Shown: positions 1 through 8,689 of the stretch, piece by piece
Position numbering within the stretch: the first letter of the stretch is position 1
Layout: every line of letters starts with the position of its first letter
DNA from: Halobaculum marinum
Lineage (GTDB): Archaea > Halobacteriota > Halobacteria > Halobacteriales > Haloferacaceae
Length of the DNA stretch: 64,000 bases
Reading direction: 5' to 3'
NCBI RefSeq assembly: GCF_029338555.1
Contig: NZ_CP119989.1
Span: 434,001 to 498,000, forward strand
The notes under the pieces: generated by a model
Seen by the model: only the letters and a program-made list of their open reading frames with translations
The model's database searches: none
What the model was told of the DNA's origin: nothing
Program-made: the position numbers and the translations under genes

Positions 1-49
1 CCGTGTATAGATCACTACCTACTTGTCCCGAGAGTATCCACACACGTGT

Positions 50-640
50 ATGTACATCGGACGCTTCGTCGTGGTCGGACCGAAGGTGGGCGCCTACCGA
101 GTCTCCTCGCGGTCGTTCCCGAACCGACAGGTGACGCGACGCGGCGACGACACGCTGACGGTCGTGCCGACCGCCGAGGCCGAGGAGACGGACAACCCCT
201 ACGTCTCGTACAACTGCGCCCGGACGGCGGGCGAGGGCGTCGTGATCGGCAACGGCTCGCACGTCGACCCGATCGCCGAGAAGTACGAGCGCGGCTACCC
301 GGCACGCGACGCGCTCGTCGAGGCGCTGCACGCGATGGACTACGAGAAGGACGACTACGACACCCCGCGCGTGGCGGGCATCGTCGAGGAGGACGCCGGC
401 TACGTCGGCATCGTGCGCCGCGACGCGCTGCTCGTCCGCGAGGTCGACGAACCCCACCTCGTCGCGACGTACGAGGAGAACGAGCCCCGTCCGTTCGAGT
501 TCGAACCGCGCACGGCGGTCGCGGCGGCACGAACCGTCTACGGCCTCGACTACGAGCACGCGGTGTGTGCGGCGGGCGTCCACGTCGGCGACGCGGGTGT
601 CGGATTCGGCATCCAGAACACGGCCCCGGACGCGGAGTGA
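50..640 (+). CDS. purO: Archaeal IMP cyclohydrolase (PurO)
   Basis: Closes the ring of FAICAR to give IMP, the last step of purine synthesis; cytosolic. The 196-residue product starts [10 protein letters not shown], the characteristic family start, and has the conserved stretch [10 protein letters not shown] near residue 50. Length fits the single-domain archaeal enzyme that replaces the bacterial PurH cyclohydrolase domain. An in-frame TTG at 23 would add nine residues, but ATG at 50 puts the family motif at residue 1, so I prefer it. The upstream promoter is only partly inside the window. A same-strand phosphoesterase begins 60 bp after the stop and may be cotranscribed. Confidence 0.93.
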   Translation: MYIGRFVVVGPKVGAYRVSSRSFPNRQVTRRGDDTLTVVPTAEAEETDNPYVSYNCARTAGEGVVIGNGSHVDPIAEKYERGYPARDALVEALHAMDYEKDDYDTPRVAGIVEEDAGYVGIVRRDALLVREVDEPHLVATYEENEPRPFEFEPRTAVAAARTVYGLDYEHAVCAAGVHVGDAGVGFGIQNTAPDAE

Positions 641-700
641 CCAGCGGATCTGCGGTCGGTCGGCGCCGGAGGTAACAGGCCGGAGGGCGTTGCTCCGCCC

Positions 701-1393
701 ATGCGACTCGGCCTCCTCTCTGACGTGCACGGCAACCGGATCGCGCTGGAGGCGGTTCTCGACGACATGCCACCCGTCGACGGTCTCGTGTGTGCGGGCG
801 ACGTGGTCGGCTACGGTCCGTGGCCCGGCGAGTGCGTGGACCTCGTGCGCGAGCACGAGATGGCGACAGTGCAGGGGAACCACGACCGCGCGGTCGCCGG
901 CGGGCCGTACACGAACTTCAACGCGATGGCGAAGGCGGGCGTCGAGTACGCCCGGGAAACGCTCGACGACGAGTCGATTGCGTGGCTCTCGGAACTGCCG
1001 GAGCGACGCACCGTCGCCGACGGGCGCGTCGCCGTCGTCCACGGCCACCCGGACGACCCCGACCGCTACACCTACCCCCACCAGGTGTCGGAGGACCTGC
1101 TTCGGCTGGCAGCCGAGCGACTCGACGTGAACGAGTGGGAACTGGACGCGCTCGTGTTCGGCCACACCCACGTACAGGGCGTGGAGTCGTACCCTCGCGG
1201 CGTCGTCGTCAACCCCGGGAGCGTCGGCCAGCCGCGCGACGGCGACCCGCGAGCGGCGTACGCCGTGCTCGACGTGGAGGCCCGGGAGGTGGACCAGCGA
1301 CGCGTCGAGTACGACGTCGACGCGGTCGCCGACGCGGTGGCCGAGGCGGGGCTCCCCGACCGGATCGGGAGCCGGCTGTTCGAGGGGAAGTGA
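701..1393 (+). CDS. Calcineurin-like metallophosphoesterase (YfcE/MJ0936 type)
   Basis: A 230-residue dinuclear-metal phosphoesterase. All five metal-site blocks are visible in order: SDVHGN (7-12), GDVVGYG (33-39), GNHD (59-62), HGH (114-116) and GHTH (154-157). There is no signal peptide or membrane segment, so it is cytosolic. Family members act as phosphodiesterases or nucleotide phosphatases, and the natural substrate cannot be read from sequence. It follows purO by 60 bp on the same strand, so a nucleotide-related role is possible but unproven. A more distant paralogue of the same superfamily lies at 16688-17374 on the other strand. Confidence 0.88.
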   Translation: MRLGLLSDVHGNRIALEAVLDDMPPVDGLVCAGDVVGYGPWPGECVDLVREHEMATVQGNHDRAVAGGPYTNFNAMAKAGVEYARETLDDESIAWLSELPERRTVADGRVAVVHGHPDDPDRYTYPHQVSEDLLRLAAERLDVNEWELDALVFGHTHVQGVESYPRGVVVNPGSVGQPRDGDPRAAYAVLDVEAREVDQRRVEYDVDAVADAVAEAGLPDRIGSRLFEGK

Positions 1394-1474
1394 CGCACGG
1401 GCGGAGACAGGTGGCCGGAGAGGGTCGTCGCGAACGACGCGCGGGAGCGGCGAACACGGCGGCGAACGCGCGCC

Positions 1475-2740
1475 TCAGGAGGTCGCCCCGCGCGGCGTCA
1501 CGTCGCGCACCGGCCGGACGGCGACCCACAGCACCCCCGCCGCCACCGCCACGGCGACACCGGTCGTCGAGAGGAACGTCAGCGGACCGACCGCGGCGGC
1601 GACCCGCCCCCCGAGGACGTTCGCCGTGCCGGAGACGAGGGTGAGCACCATCGAGACGCCCGACAGCACCGTCGCGCGGCCGGCACCAGTCAGCCGGTCG
1701 TTGATGTACTCGTTGCGGACCGGCCGTGTGATCCGTTGGAGGCCGCGCCGGAGGAACAGCGCCGGGAGCAACAGCACGGGGACGACCGCGAACGCGCCGT
1801 ACGTGACGCCGATCACTGGAACCAGCAGGAGGAGGACACCGCGAGTGCCGAGGCGCTCGCTGATCGGGCCGGCGGCGCTCGCGGCGACCGCCGACACGAG
1901 TTTGAACGCGGCGTAGAGGACGCCCAAGCCGGCGACGGGGACGCCGACGGCTCGCATCGCCGGCTGCTCGAACACCCGCGTCACCGAGAACGCGAGGTTG
2001 AACAGTGCCGCGTAGACGACGATCCACCGGATCGACGGTCGCGTGAGTTGGCTGCGGAGCACGGCGGCCGCCTCGCGGACCCCGAGTGTCGTGTCGGTCG
2101 GACCAGTGGCAGTCGCCGCGGCGCCCGCGTCGGAGCTGTCGGAGGCTGAAGCGTTCCCGCCGGCGGGGGCGGCAGCGTCCGGCGAGTCGCCTCCGTGCGT
2201 CCGTGGGAGTGTGATCAGGACCGGAATCCCCAGCGCTGCCAGCATCGCGTTCGCGAGGAACGGGAGCACCGGGTCGACGGTGTACAACAACCCCGCCGCG
2301 AGCGCCGCACCTCCGGAGACGAGCAGCAGCGTCGAGTCAGCACGACCGGCGAACCGCGAGAACTCGTCGACGGCACCGTCGCGCGCCAGCAGTTCGTACA
2401 GCCACGCGTCCGCCGTCCCCGACTTGAGGGTCCACGCGATCGCCCACGACGCGTAGACGACCGCGAATCCGACCGTCGAGTCCGCGAGCGCGAAGCCGAC
2501 CATCACGGCGACCGTGAGGACGCTCCCGACGCCGAGCGCCGTCCTGCGACCGAGTCGGTCGCCGAGGTAGCCCGTCGGCAGCTCCCAGGCGACCATCGAG
2601 AAGAGGAACGCCGCCTGTACGGCACCGATCTCTGGGAGTCCCAGCCCCTTCGACTCCATGTAGACGACGGAGACGGGGATGTAGAACCCCGACGACAGCG
2701 ACGCCCGATAGGCGTAGTAGCGACGGATCGGCGACACCAT
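1475..2740 (-). CDS. Major facilitator superfamily transporter
   Basis: A 421-residue polytopic membrane protein with about 12 hydrophobic segments, starting MVSPIRRYYAYRA. The loop after the second helix reads GYLGDRLGRRTAL, the MFS motif A (GxLxDRxGRR) seen in drug and sugar exporters. The central cytoplasmic loop (about residues 190-220) is Ala/Ser/Asp-rich low complexity. The substrate cannot be inferred. The gene is the last in a leftward run. The space between its ATG and the DUF2391 gene holds a long hairpin (2775-2820) that could end the upstream transcript or control this gene. Confidence 0.85.
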   Translation of the reverse strand: MVSPIRRYYAYRASLSSGFYIPVSVVYMESKGLGLPEIGAVQAAFLFSMVAWELPTGYLGDRLGRRTALGVGSVLTVAVMVGFALADSTVGFAVVYASWAIAWTLKSGTADAWLYELLARDGAVDEFSRFAGRADSTLLLVSGGAALAAGLLYTVDPVLPFLANAMLAALGIPVLITLPRTHGGDSPDAAAPAGGNASASDSSDAGAAATATGPTDTTLGVREAAAVLRSQLTRPSIRWIVVYAALFNLAFSVTRVFEQPAMRAVGVPVAGLGVLYAAFKLVSAVAASAAGPISERLGTRGVLLLLVPVIGVTYGAFAVVPVLLLPALFLRRGLQRITRPVRNEYINDRLTGAGRATVLSGVSMVLTLVSGTANVLGGRVAAAVGPLTFLSTTGVAVAVAAGVLWVAVRPVRDVTPRGATS

Positions 2741-2774
2741 ATCGGGAGTACACGTATCTGCCGGAAAGCCGTTC

Positions 2775-2820
2775 CCGGAAGGCGGTTTCAGTCGGTCGAG
2801 TTACTGAAACTCGCTTCCGG
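2775..2820 (-). terminator. Long stem-loop between the DUF2391 and MFS genes
   Basis: The arms 2775-2792 and 2803-2820 are complementary over about 17 pairs. The inner core is a perfect 8-bp pair, GTTTCAGT with ACTGAAAC, around a 10-base loop. The outer arms CCGGAAG and CTTCCGG continue the stem after a bulge. It sits 36 bp after the DUF2391 stop and 35 bp before the MFS start, both leftward. No T-run follows on the minus strand, so it may be a processing or attenuation structure, or a protein-binding dyad, rather than a classical archaeal terminator. Confidence 0.5.
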
Positions 2821-2855
2821 AACGGAGGCGGCCGACGACCGGCGACGCCCCCGAC

Positions 2856-3296
2856 TCAGAACACGGAGTCGGCGGTCGCCGCGCCGATGACCGAGAAGAC
2901 GGCGCCGACGCTCATCGCCTTCAGCGTGATGTAGATCTGATCGCGCATCGGCACCGGCGGCTCGACGTGGTTCGGGATGAGCGTCGCGGGCGCGTCGAAC
3001 GACAGCGCGAGGATGGCGACCGAGAGGTACGAGACGGCGATGAGCGAGACGAACCGGAGGGGGATTCCGCCGACCTCCGCCTCGCGGTCGGGGTCGCGGT
3101 CGTCGTCGGCCTTGTAGAGAGCGCCGTAGCCCACGAGGAGCACGATGATCGCCGTCGTCACCGCTTGGTACCACTCCATCCCGACGGCGAGGGCCCACAC
3201 CTCGTCGGTGACCACGAACGGCCCCGCGAGGAGGAACCCGCCGACGACCTGTTGGGCGGTGTCCGCGAGTGCGAACCGCCTGGTTCGTCCGACCAT
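2856..3296 (-). CDS. DUF2391 family integral membrane protein
   Basis: A 146-residue protein with four predicted membrane segments. It starts MVGRTRRFALADTAQQVVGG, which matches my memory of the haloarchaeal DUF2391 (TIGR02587-like) family start. The open frame runs back to 3464, but the extra 56 residues are Arg/Ser-rich and non-hydrophobic, and ATG at 3294-3296 gives the family N-terminus. Function unknown. It stands alone, divergent from lysC, with the MFS gene downstream on the same strand. Confidence 0.8.
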   Translation of the reverse strand: MVGRTRRFALADTAQQVVGGFLLAGPFVVTDEVWALAVGMEWYQAVTTAIIVLLVGYGALYKADDDRDPDREAEVGGIPLRFVSLIAVSYLSVAILALSFDAPATLIPNHVEPPVPMRDQIYITLKAMSVGAVFSVIGAATADSVF

Positions 3297-3518
3297 ACCC
3301 GCCCGTGGACGGGCGTGGATAAAACACCCCGTCACCGAGGGGTGACGCTGGCTGGGACGCGGTCGGGAGGTCGCGTCCAGGGGCGACGTGTCGACGAGCA
3401 CCACCCCGGCGACCATTGCGACAGAGGACAGGGTTAAACAGCGACCCGTGTTATCCGGCGGCATGAATCACGCAGAATCTGACGTTCGTCCAACGGCTGT
3501 ACGCGGGGGGGCGTCGTA

Positions 3519-4700
3519 ATGCGCGTCGTCGCGAAGTTCGGCGGCACCTCCCTCGGGTCGGGCGACCGCGTCGAGCGAGCGGCTGACTCGATCGCCGCCG
3601 CCGTCGAGGAGGGCCACGAGATCGCCGTCGTCGCCAGCGCGATGGGATCGACCACCGACGACCTGCTCGACGAGATCACCTTCGAGGTGGGCGACAAGGA
3701 CCGCGCCCAGATCGTGTCGATGGGCGAGCGCACCTCGGTGCGGATGCTCAAGGCCGCGCTGTCGGCGCGTGGCGTCAACGCCGTCTTCCTCGAACCCGGC
3801 GTCGGCGACTGGCCCGTCATCACCAACGAGGTCGGCGAAGTCGACGTCGAGGCGACGCGCGAGCGGGCGGCCGAACTCGCCGCCCAGATGGACGGCGTCG
3901 TCCCCGTGATCACCGGCTTCCTCGCGCAGACGATCGACGGCGAGGTGACGACGCTCGGACGCGGTGGCTCCGACACGACCGCCGTCATGCTCGGGAAGTA
4001 CATGGACGCCGACGAGGTCGTCATCGTCACCGACGTGGAGGGCGTGATGACGGGCGACCCCCACGTCGTCGAGGGGGCGCGCAACGTCGCGCGCATCACC
4101 GTCGACGAACTGCGCAACCTCTCGTTCCGCGGCGCCGAAGTGATCGCCCCCTCGGCGCTGGTGTACAAAGACGAGGACCTCGACGTGCGCGTCGTCCACT
4201 ACCAGCACGGCGACCTCCTCGGCGGCGGCACCCGCATCGAGGGGAGCTTCGAGAACCTCATCGACATGCGCGAAGACGAGCTGTCGTGCATCACCGTCGC
4301 CGGGCGCGCCATCCGCAACCGCCCGGGCATCCTCGCCGACCTGTCGGAGGCACTCCGTGAGGAGGGAATCAACATCGACGCAGTCGCCTCGGGGATGGAC
4401 TCGGTGACGTTCTACGTCGACACCGACGCCGCCGAGCGTGCCGAGGCGGCGCTCCACGACGAGGTCGTCGTCGGCGACGGGTCGCTCTCGTCGGTGTCCA
4501 CCGAAGGCGGCTACGCCGTCATCCGCGTCATGGGCGGCGAACTCCCGAATCGCCCGGGAGTCGTCTCCGACATCGTCGGCCCCATCGCCGAGGCCGGCAT
4601 CACCGTACAGGACATCATCACTTCCGCCACCTCCGTCGCCATCTTCGTCGCGTGGGACGACCGCGAGGAGGTCCTCCGGATCGTCCAAGACGAGTTCTGA
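3519..4700 (+). CDS. lysC: Aspartate kinase
   Basis: Phosphorylates L-aspartate, the first step to lysine, threonine and methionine. The 393-residue protein has the amino-acid kinase motif KFGGTSLGSG (6-15), the later GRGGSDTTAV nucleotide/aspartate-site motif (about 147-156), and two C-terminal ACT repeats (about 255-393) that normally bind lysine or threonine for feedback inhibition. Length fits monofunctional archaeal aspartokinases; no homoserine dehydrogenase domain is fused. The start at 3519 follows the stop-rich leader closely and places the motif at the usual distance. No partner gene of the pathway is adjacent. Confidence 0.95.
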   Translation: MRVVAKFGGTSLGSGDRVERAADSIAAAVEEGHEIAVVASAMGSTTDDLLDEITFEVGDKDRAQIVSMGERTSVRMLKAALSARGVNAVFLEPGVGDWPVITNEVGEVDVEATRERAAELAAQMDGVVPVITGFLAQTIDGEVTTLGRGGSDTTAVMLGKYMDADEVVIVTDVEGVMTGDPHVVEGARNVARITVDELRNLSFRGAEVIAPSALVYKDEDLDVRVVHYQHGDLLGGGTRIEGSFENLIDMREDELSCITVAGRAIRNRPGILADLSEALREEGINIDAVASGMDSVTFYVDTDAAERAEAALHDEVVVGDGSLSSVSTEGGYAVIRVMGGELPNRPGVVSDIVGPIAEAGITVQDIITSATSVAIFVAWDDREEVLRIVQDEF

Positions 4701-4757
4701 AGCGGCGGGTGCGACTCCCCGCACGGATCGGTAACGCGTTAGGGCGGTCTGGCCCCC

Positions 4758-4964
4758 TCAGTACGCCAGACCGAGGTACGTGAACCCGAGGCCGACGAGC
4801 AGCAGGACGGCGCCGATGACGTACGCGACTCCCCGCTCCCCGGGCACGGGGCCGTCCGCCGTCACGAGGTTCAGGTCGCGCGCACCCCGGAGGAGCGGGT
4901 TTCGGATGACGTACAGCCCCCCGAAAACGAAGAACAGGCCGACGGCGACGGTCGTGAGTGCCAT
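4758..4964 (-). CDS. Small two-helix membrane protein
   Basis: A 68-residue protein from ATG 4962-4964 with two hydrophobic segments (about 5-21 and 47-66) separated by a short polar loop containing RGARDLN. I do not recognise a family. The same frame stays open upstream to a GTG at 5246. That would add a signal-like Ala-rich stretch and an extracytoplasmic region with a Cys pair (GECP and APC), giving a 162-residue secreted or membrane protein. I cannot decide between the two starts from the sequence. It lies convergent to lysC, divergent from the gene at 5302. Confidence 0.6.
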   Translation of the reverse strand: MALTTVAVGLFFVFGGLYVIRNPLLRGARDLNLVTADGPVPGERGVAYVIGAVLLLVGLGFTYLGLAY

Positions 4965-5301
4965 GGTCAGGTCGTCAGCGGCGCACGGCGCGTCCGCCAA
5001 CTGTTCGATCACCGGTTGCGTCCGGTTCGGGAAGGTCTTTTCGCGGTCGGTGGGGCACTCGCCCTCCTCGGCCGTTGCCGTCGCCGGTGTCGGCACTCCC
5101 GGCGCTGGTTGCGGGGGCAGTCGCGTCGCCGCGGCGACCGACAGGCCGACCGCGGTGTCTCTCGCAGCGTGTCTCCCGGTCGGTCTCGACCGGGCGCTCA
5201 CCCGAGCCACGGTCGGACGGGACGCCCGTACCGAGCAGGATCCCACGCTGGTCGGGTCGTCCCCCGGCGGAATTTAAGTTCGAGCGGGCGCTGTCGACAC
5301 C
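4965..5301. other. 337-bp gap: possible N-terminal extension or promoter region
   Basis: No separate gene is visible. The minus strand remains open to GTG 5246 and might encode the start of the small membrane protein at 4758. The right end holds the promoter of the gene at 5302: GGAATTTAAGTTCG (about 5270-5282) gives a TATA-like TTTAAG about 28 bp before the ATG, the spacing expected for a leaderless haloarchaeal transcript. Confidence 0.45.
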
Positions 5302-5895
5302 ATGGACTACACGCTCGCCGTCGGAGACGTCGAAACCACCATCCCCGGCGGGACAGGAGTACTGCTGCTCCACCCGAGCATCGGCGAGACCGACCGAGTC
5401 GACACGGACTTCCTGAAGGCAGACACCGACAACTTCCTCGTCGTCTCCACGCGAACCACCGCCCGCGAGGTCGAGCAGAAGCTCGAACACTACGAGGTCG
5501 ACGAGTCGCGCGCGGAAATCCTCGACACCATCTCCGTCGAGCGTGGCTACTCGCGGCGCAGTTCCGACCACTTCCACTACGTCTCCTCGCCGGACGACCT
5601 CGACGGCGTCGTCGAACAGGTCGAACGATTCCTCGCCTCTCACGCCGGGAAGCGCCGCCTCAGCGTCGACTCGCTCACCGAGTTGGCGTACTACGCGGAC
5701 GTGGACGGGGTGTACGACGCCACCGTCGAGATTCTCGACCTCCTCGACGAACACGAAGCCGTGGGGCTGTTCCACCTCTCACACGAGGTGCACGACCAGT
5801 CGGTGTTGGATCGTTTCCGCTCGCTGTTCGACGTGGTGATCGACCTCGACGACGGCGGCGACGTGTCGGTGACGGTCGACCTCGACGAAGAGTAG
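5302..5895 (+). CDS. Conserved haloarchaeal RecA/KaiC-like protein of unknown function
   Basis: A 197-residue acidic soluble protein. It resembles the DUF835/HTR-like haloarchaeal proteins that keep a RecA-like fold without clear ATP motifs: alternating strands and helices such as GVLLLHPSIG, NFLVVSTRTT and AVGLFHLSHEV, with no Walker A loop where one would be expected. No membrane segment is seen. Function unknown, and a signalling or scaffold role is only inference. The stop is 51 bp from the 3' end of the convergent gene at 5947. Confidence 0.7.
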   Translation: MDYTLAVGDVETTIPGGTGVLLLHPSIGETDRVDTDFLKADTDNFLVVSTRTTAREVEQKLEHYEVDESRAEILDTISVERGYSRRSSDHFHYVSSPDDLDGVVEQVERFLASHAGKRRLSVDSLTELAYYADVDGVYDATVEILDLLDEHEAVGLFHLSHEVHDQSVLDRFRSLFDVVIDLDDGGDVSVTVDLDEE

Positions 5896-5946
5896 CAACG
5901 ATATCGACAGAAGCGGTGTCGGCGGTGGTGACCACCCCGACTGACG

Positions 5947-6735
5947 CTACTCGGCCAGTTTCTCGAACGTCTTCTCCGCCCACCGAACCGCGTAGTCGGC
6001 GCCGTGTTCGCGGTAGGCCGCGGTGTCCAGCGCCGAGAACGGGGCCGGGAGGTCGAGGTCGTGTTTCACGGCGGCGCAGGCGTACTCCGTCGCCGCGGTG
6101 AAGGAGAGGCTCCCCGTCGCAACCTCCGACGAGAGGTGCTCCAGTCGGTCGACGAGTCGGTCGCCGGCGTCGACCCACGCGGCGTGCAGTTGCGGGCGCG
6201 ACTCCTCCCACGAGCGGAACTCCTCGCGCACCCGCAGGCCGACCCACGCGTCGAACAGCGCCGCGGCGAGTTGGTACGTCTCGTTGGGGCCCAACGGCGT
6301 CGCCGCGTCGAGGTCGCGGTACGACGCCTCGAAGAAGCCGAGGAAGTGCTCGGGCACGTCGAGCGACACCTCGACGAACGCCTCCGCGAACAGGAACGCG
6401 AGGAAGTCGTCGGGGGTCCCCTCCGCGCGCTTCTTCGCGATCACCGTCGGCGGGGCGGTCTGGCGGGTCCACACGACCGTCCCGTCGCCGGGCATCCCGA
6501 TGGTGAAGTCCGACCCGGCGTAGCGCCGGAGCTGTGCCGGCGCGTCCTCGGGGAGCCACTCGGGTGGGTACGCCACCGGGTCGAGCGCGTCCACGAGGAG
6601 TCCCAACTCCTCGGCGGCCTCCGGCGGGATGGTCTCGAAGTCCGCGGCGGCGTCGAGCACGAGGCTCTCCGGGGCGTACGCCTCGCGGACGGCTTCGACG
6701 TGGTCGGGCAGGTCCCGACGCTCGAAGCCGGCCAT
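5947..6735 (-). CDS. Conserved haloarchaeal protein, unknown function
   Basis: A 262-residue acidic, probably all-helical cytosolic protein. I recognise no catalytic motif. The Trp-containing stretches (YPPEWLP, VWTRQTAPP, WAEKTFEKL) and even composition suggest a folded globular protein. Its ATG directly abuts the stop of the 34-residue membrane microprotein upstream (6736-6840) on the same strand, so the two are almost certainly cotranscribed. It converges on the gene at 5302. Confidence 0.7.
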   Translation of the reverse strand: MAGFERRDLPDHVEAVREAYAPESLVLDAAADFETIPPEAAEELGLLVDALDPVAYPPEWLPEDAPAQLRRYAGSDFTIGMPGDGTVVWTRQTAPPTVIAKKRAEGTPDDFLAFLFAEAFVEVSLDVPEHFLGFFEASYRDLDAATPLGPNETYQLAAALFDAWVGLRVREEFRSWEESRPQLHAAWVDAGDRLVDRLEHLSSEVATGSLSFTAATEYACAAVKHDLDLPAPFSALDTAAYREHGADYAVRWAEKTFEKLAE

Positions 6736-6840
6736 CTACCCGAACGCGAGAACGAGGATGATCCCGACCGCGAGGACGGTCGAGACACCGACTGTACCGA
6801 GCACGATCTTCGTCGCCTTGCTCATGTTCCGACGTGGCAT
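6736..6840 (-). CDS. Single-span membrane microprotein (34 aa)
   Basis: A 34-residue product, MPRRNMSKATK followed by one continuous hydrophobic helix rich in Val, Leu, Ile and Gly. A second ATG (6823-6825) would give 29 residues. The Lys/Arg-rich head suggests an inside-facing N-terminus. It is too short for default gene finders. Its stop codon immediately precedes the ATG of the gene ending at 5947, and the coordinated spacing with a clean transmembrane composition supports it as real. Function unknown; small membrane proteins like this often bind a larger partner, here perhaps the neighbour. Confidence 0.6.
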   Translation of the reverse strand: MPRRNMSKATKIVLGTVGVSTVLAVGIILVLAFG

Positions 6841-6911
6841 GGCGTGGTGCATAAAGGCTTCAGTACGCGACGGGGGCGGGTCGTGCAGATCCGACCCGAA
6901 CGCCCCTGCAG

Positions 6912-8423
6912 TCAGTCCGCCTCCGCCGACGCTCCGACCCCGGCCTCGCGGGCGACGCGCTTCCACGCGTCGCTGTGGTAGCGCACGAGGTTGACGACCG
7001 CCCGGGCGTACAGGTCGCCGACGATGGCCGCGAACACGGCGAGCAGCCCCAGATCCATGCCTGGGAGCGGCACGACCAGCGGCGCGAGGCCGAGCGTCGC
7101 CGCGAGCGGCCCGGCGAACAGCGTCACCGCGTACCCTGCCGGCAGGGCGAGGACGGCGATGGGGAGACGGACCGCGTACGTGCCGAGGAGCCCGCCGTAC
7201 AGGGGCCACCGCGTGTCGCCGGCGCCCCGCAGGCCGCCGCGCATCGTCCGCGCGACGGCGAAGCCGGCGACACCCAACCCGAACACGCGGATGAAGGTGA
7301 CCGTGAGGTCGAGGTTCTCGGACCCGAACGCCGCCGCCAGCGGGCGGGCGAACACCGCGATGACGGCGCCGATGAGCAGTTGGGTGACGAGCGCGAGTCG
7401 GAGCGTCTGCCAGCCGTACTCGTCGGCCTCCTCGTCGTCGCCGGCGCCGATGGCCTGTCCGACGAGCGTCGAGGCCGCCGTGGAGTAGCCCCACGCCGGC
7501 ATGAGTGCGAGGAGCATCACCCGCCGACCGATGGCGTACGCGGCGACGACGTCGGTGCCGAGCACGCCGAGCACGAACAGGAACGGGAAACGCCCGAACG
7601 TTCTGGAGAGGCGAGTCCCCGCCAGCGGAAGGCTCACCCGGACGAGTTCGCGTGCCACCTCGGTGTCCCACTGCTTGCCCCGCACGGGGAACCGGACGGC
7701 GTAGCGGCCCGACAGCAGCGCCCACGTGAACACGACGCCCGCGAGCGTCGTCGCCGCGACGGTCCCCCACGCGGCGCCGACGACACCGAGTTCGGGGAAC
7801 GGACCGAGGCCGAAGATGAGCGCTGCGTTGAGGCCGACGTTCGTCGGGAGCGTGAGCAGGCGGACGTACATCGGCGTCCGGGTGTCGCCCGACCCCGCGA
7901 GTGCGCGGGCGGCGATCATCGACCAGAAGCGGAACCCGACCGAGTACATGACCACTCGGAGGTAGTCGCCGCCGAGCGCGATCGTTCGCGGGTCGTTCGT
8001 GAGGACGCCGACCAGTTCCTCGCTGTAGAGGTGCGTGAACAGGGTGATCGGGACGGCGAGCGCGAGTGCGATCCACAGCGACTGCTTGATCACGAAGTTC
8101 GCCTCCGCGGGGTCGCCGGCACCCTGGAACCGCGAGACGACGCTGATCGTGCCCGAGGTGAGCGCGAGCGCGAGGCCGAACGGGACGAAGTAGTACTGGA
8201 AGCCGAACTCCAGCGCCGCGATTGCGGCGCCGCCGGCGTACATCCCGACCATCAGGAAGTCGGCGACGCGCAGGAGCGTCCGGAGGCCGCCGGTCACCAT
8301 CACCGGGACCGCCAGGTCGAACGCCTTCTCGCCCTTCTCGCGGTCGACGAGGCCGAGGCTCGCGAGGAGGACGGGGAACGTGAGGAGCGCCGAGCGGGCG
8401 CGCTCGCGCAGCGATGACAGCAT
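6912..8423 (-). CDS. MATE family efflux transporter
   Basis: A 503-residue polytopic membrane protein with about 12 helices in two similar halves, typical of multidrug and toxin extrusion (NorM/DinF-like) antiporters, which use Na+ or H+ to expel cationic compounds. Family-like segments include PVMVTGGLRTLLRVADFLMVG and, in the second half, GWQTLRLALVTQLLIGA. The substrate is unknown. The N-terminus is a charged amphipathic stretch (about 1-30). A second, only distantly similar MATE gene is at 37360-38763. Upstream of this gene is an array of ORB-like dyads shared with the end of oapC. Confidence 0.88.
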   Translation of the reverse strand: MLSSLRERARSALLTFPVLLASLGLVDREKGEKAFDLAVPVMVTGGLRTLLRVADFLMVGMYAGGAAIAALEFGFQYYFVPFGLALALTSGTISVVSRFQGAGDPAEANFVIKQSLWIALALAVPITLFTHLYSEELVGVLTNDPRTIALGGDYLRVVMYSVGFRFWSMIAARALAGSGDTRTPMYVRLLTLPTNVGLNAALIFGLGPFPELGVVGAAWGTVAATTLAGVVFTWALLSGRYAVRFPVRGKQWDTEVARELVRVSLPLAGTRLSRTFGRFPFLFVLGVLGTDVVAAYAIGRRVMLLALMPAWGYSTAASTLVGQAIGAGDDEEADEYGWQTLRLALVTQLLIGAVIAVFARPLAAAFGSENLDLTVTFIRVFGLGVAGFAVARTMRGGLRGAGDTRWPLYGGLLGTYAVRLPIAVLALPAGYAVTLFAGPLAATLGLAPLVVPLPGMDLGLLAVFAAIVGDLYARAVVNLVRYHSDAWKRVAREAGVGASAEAD

Positions 8424-8460
8424 CCGGTTCGGATCGACGGCCGGTGGAAAAAGGCTCTAC

Positions 8461-8643
8461 CGAAACCGGGTGAGTTCCAGTGGAACCGGCGCGGGTGCCT
8501 CGGCCATCGGAACCGGGTCAGTTCGAGTGAAACCGCCTGGCGGAAGACGAGACGGAGACGGAGTCGAACCCGTGGAGGCGAAACTGGCGGGTCGAAGTAG
8601 TGAGACGCACCGTCGGGTGCGACGGTTCGAGTGGAACCGGAGG
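8461..8643 (+). repeat. Three imperfect ORB-like/dyad repeats in the oapC-MATE gap
   Basis: Two 30-mers at 8461-8490 and 8508-8537 match at about 25 of 30 positions, 47 bp apart. A third, shorter copy is at 8624-8643. Their cores are dyads: GTTCCAGTGGAAC (8474-8486) is a perfect 5+3+5 inverted repeat, and GGTTCGAGTGGAACC (8624-8638) a 5+5+5 one. The third is followed by GGAGGGGATG, resembling the G-rich tail of the ORBs at 10.9-11.7 kb. They could be weak Orc1 sites or operators for the MATE gene. Confidence 0.45.
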
Positions 8644-8689
8644 GGATGAGGCGTGCGCCCGAGTGGCCGAGCGTCTGCGCGTCGCCGCG

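Noticed and set aside
3468-4724. 418-residue minus-strand frame opposite lysC
   Set aside because: Mirror of the aspartate kinase gene, His/Asp/Val-rich with no conserved domain.
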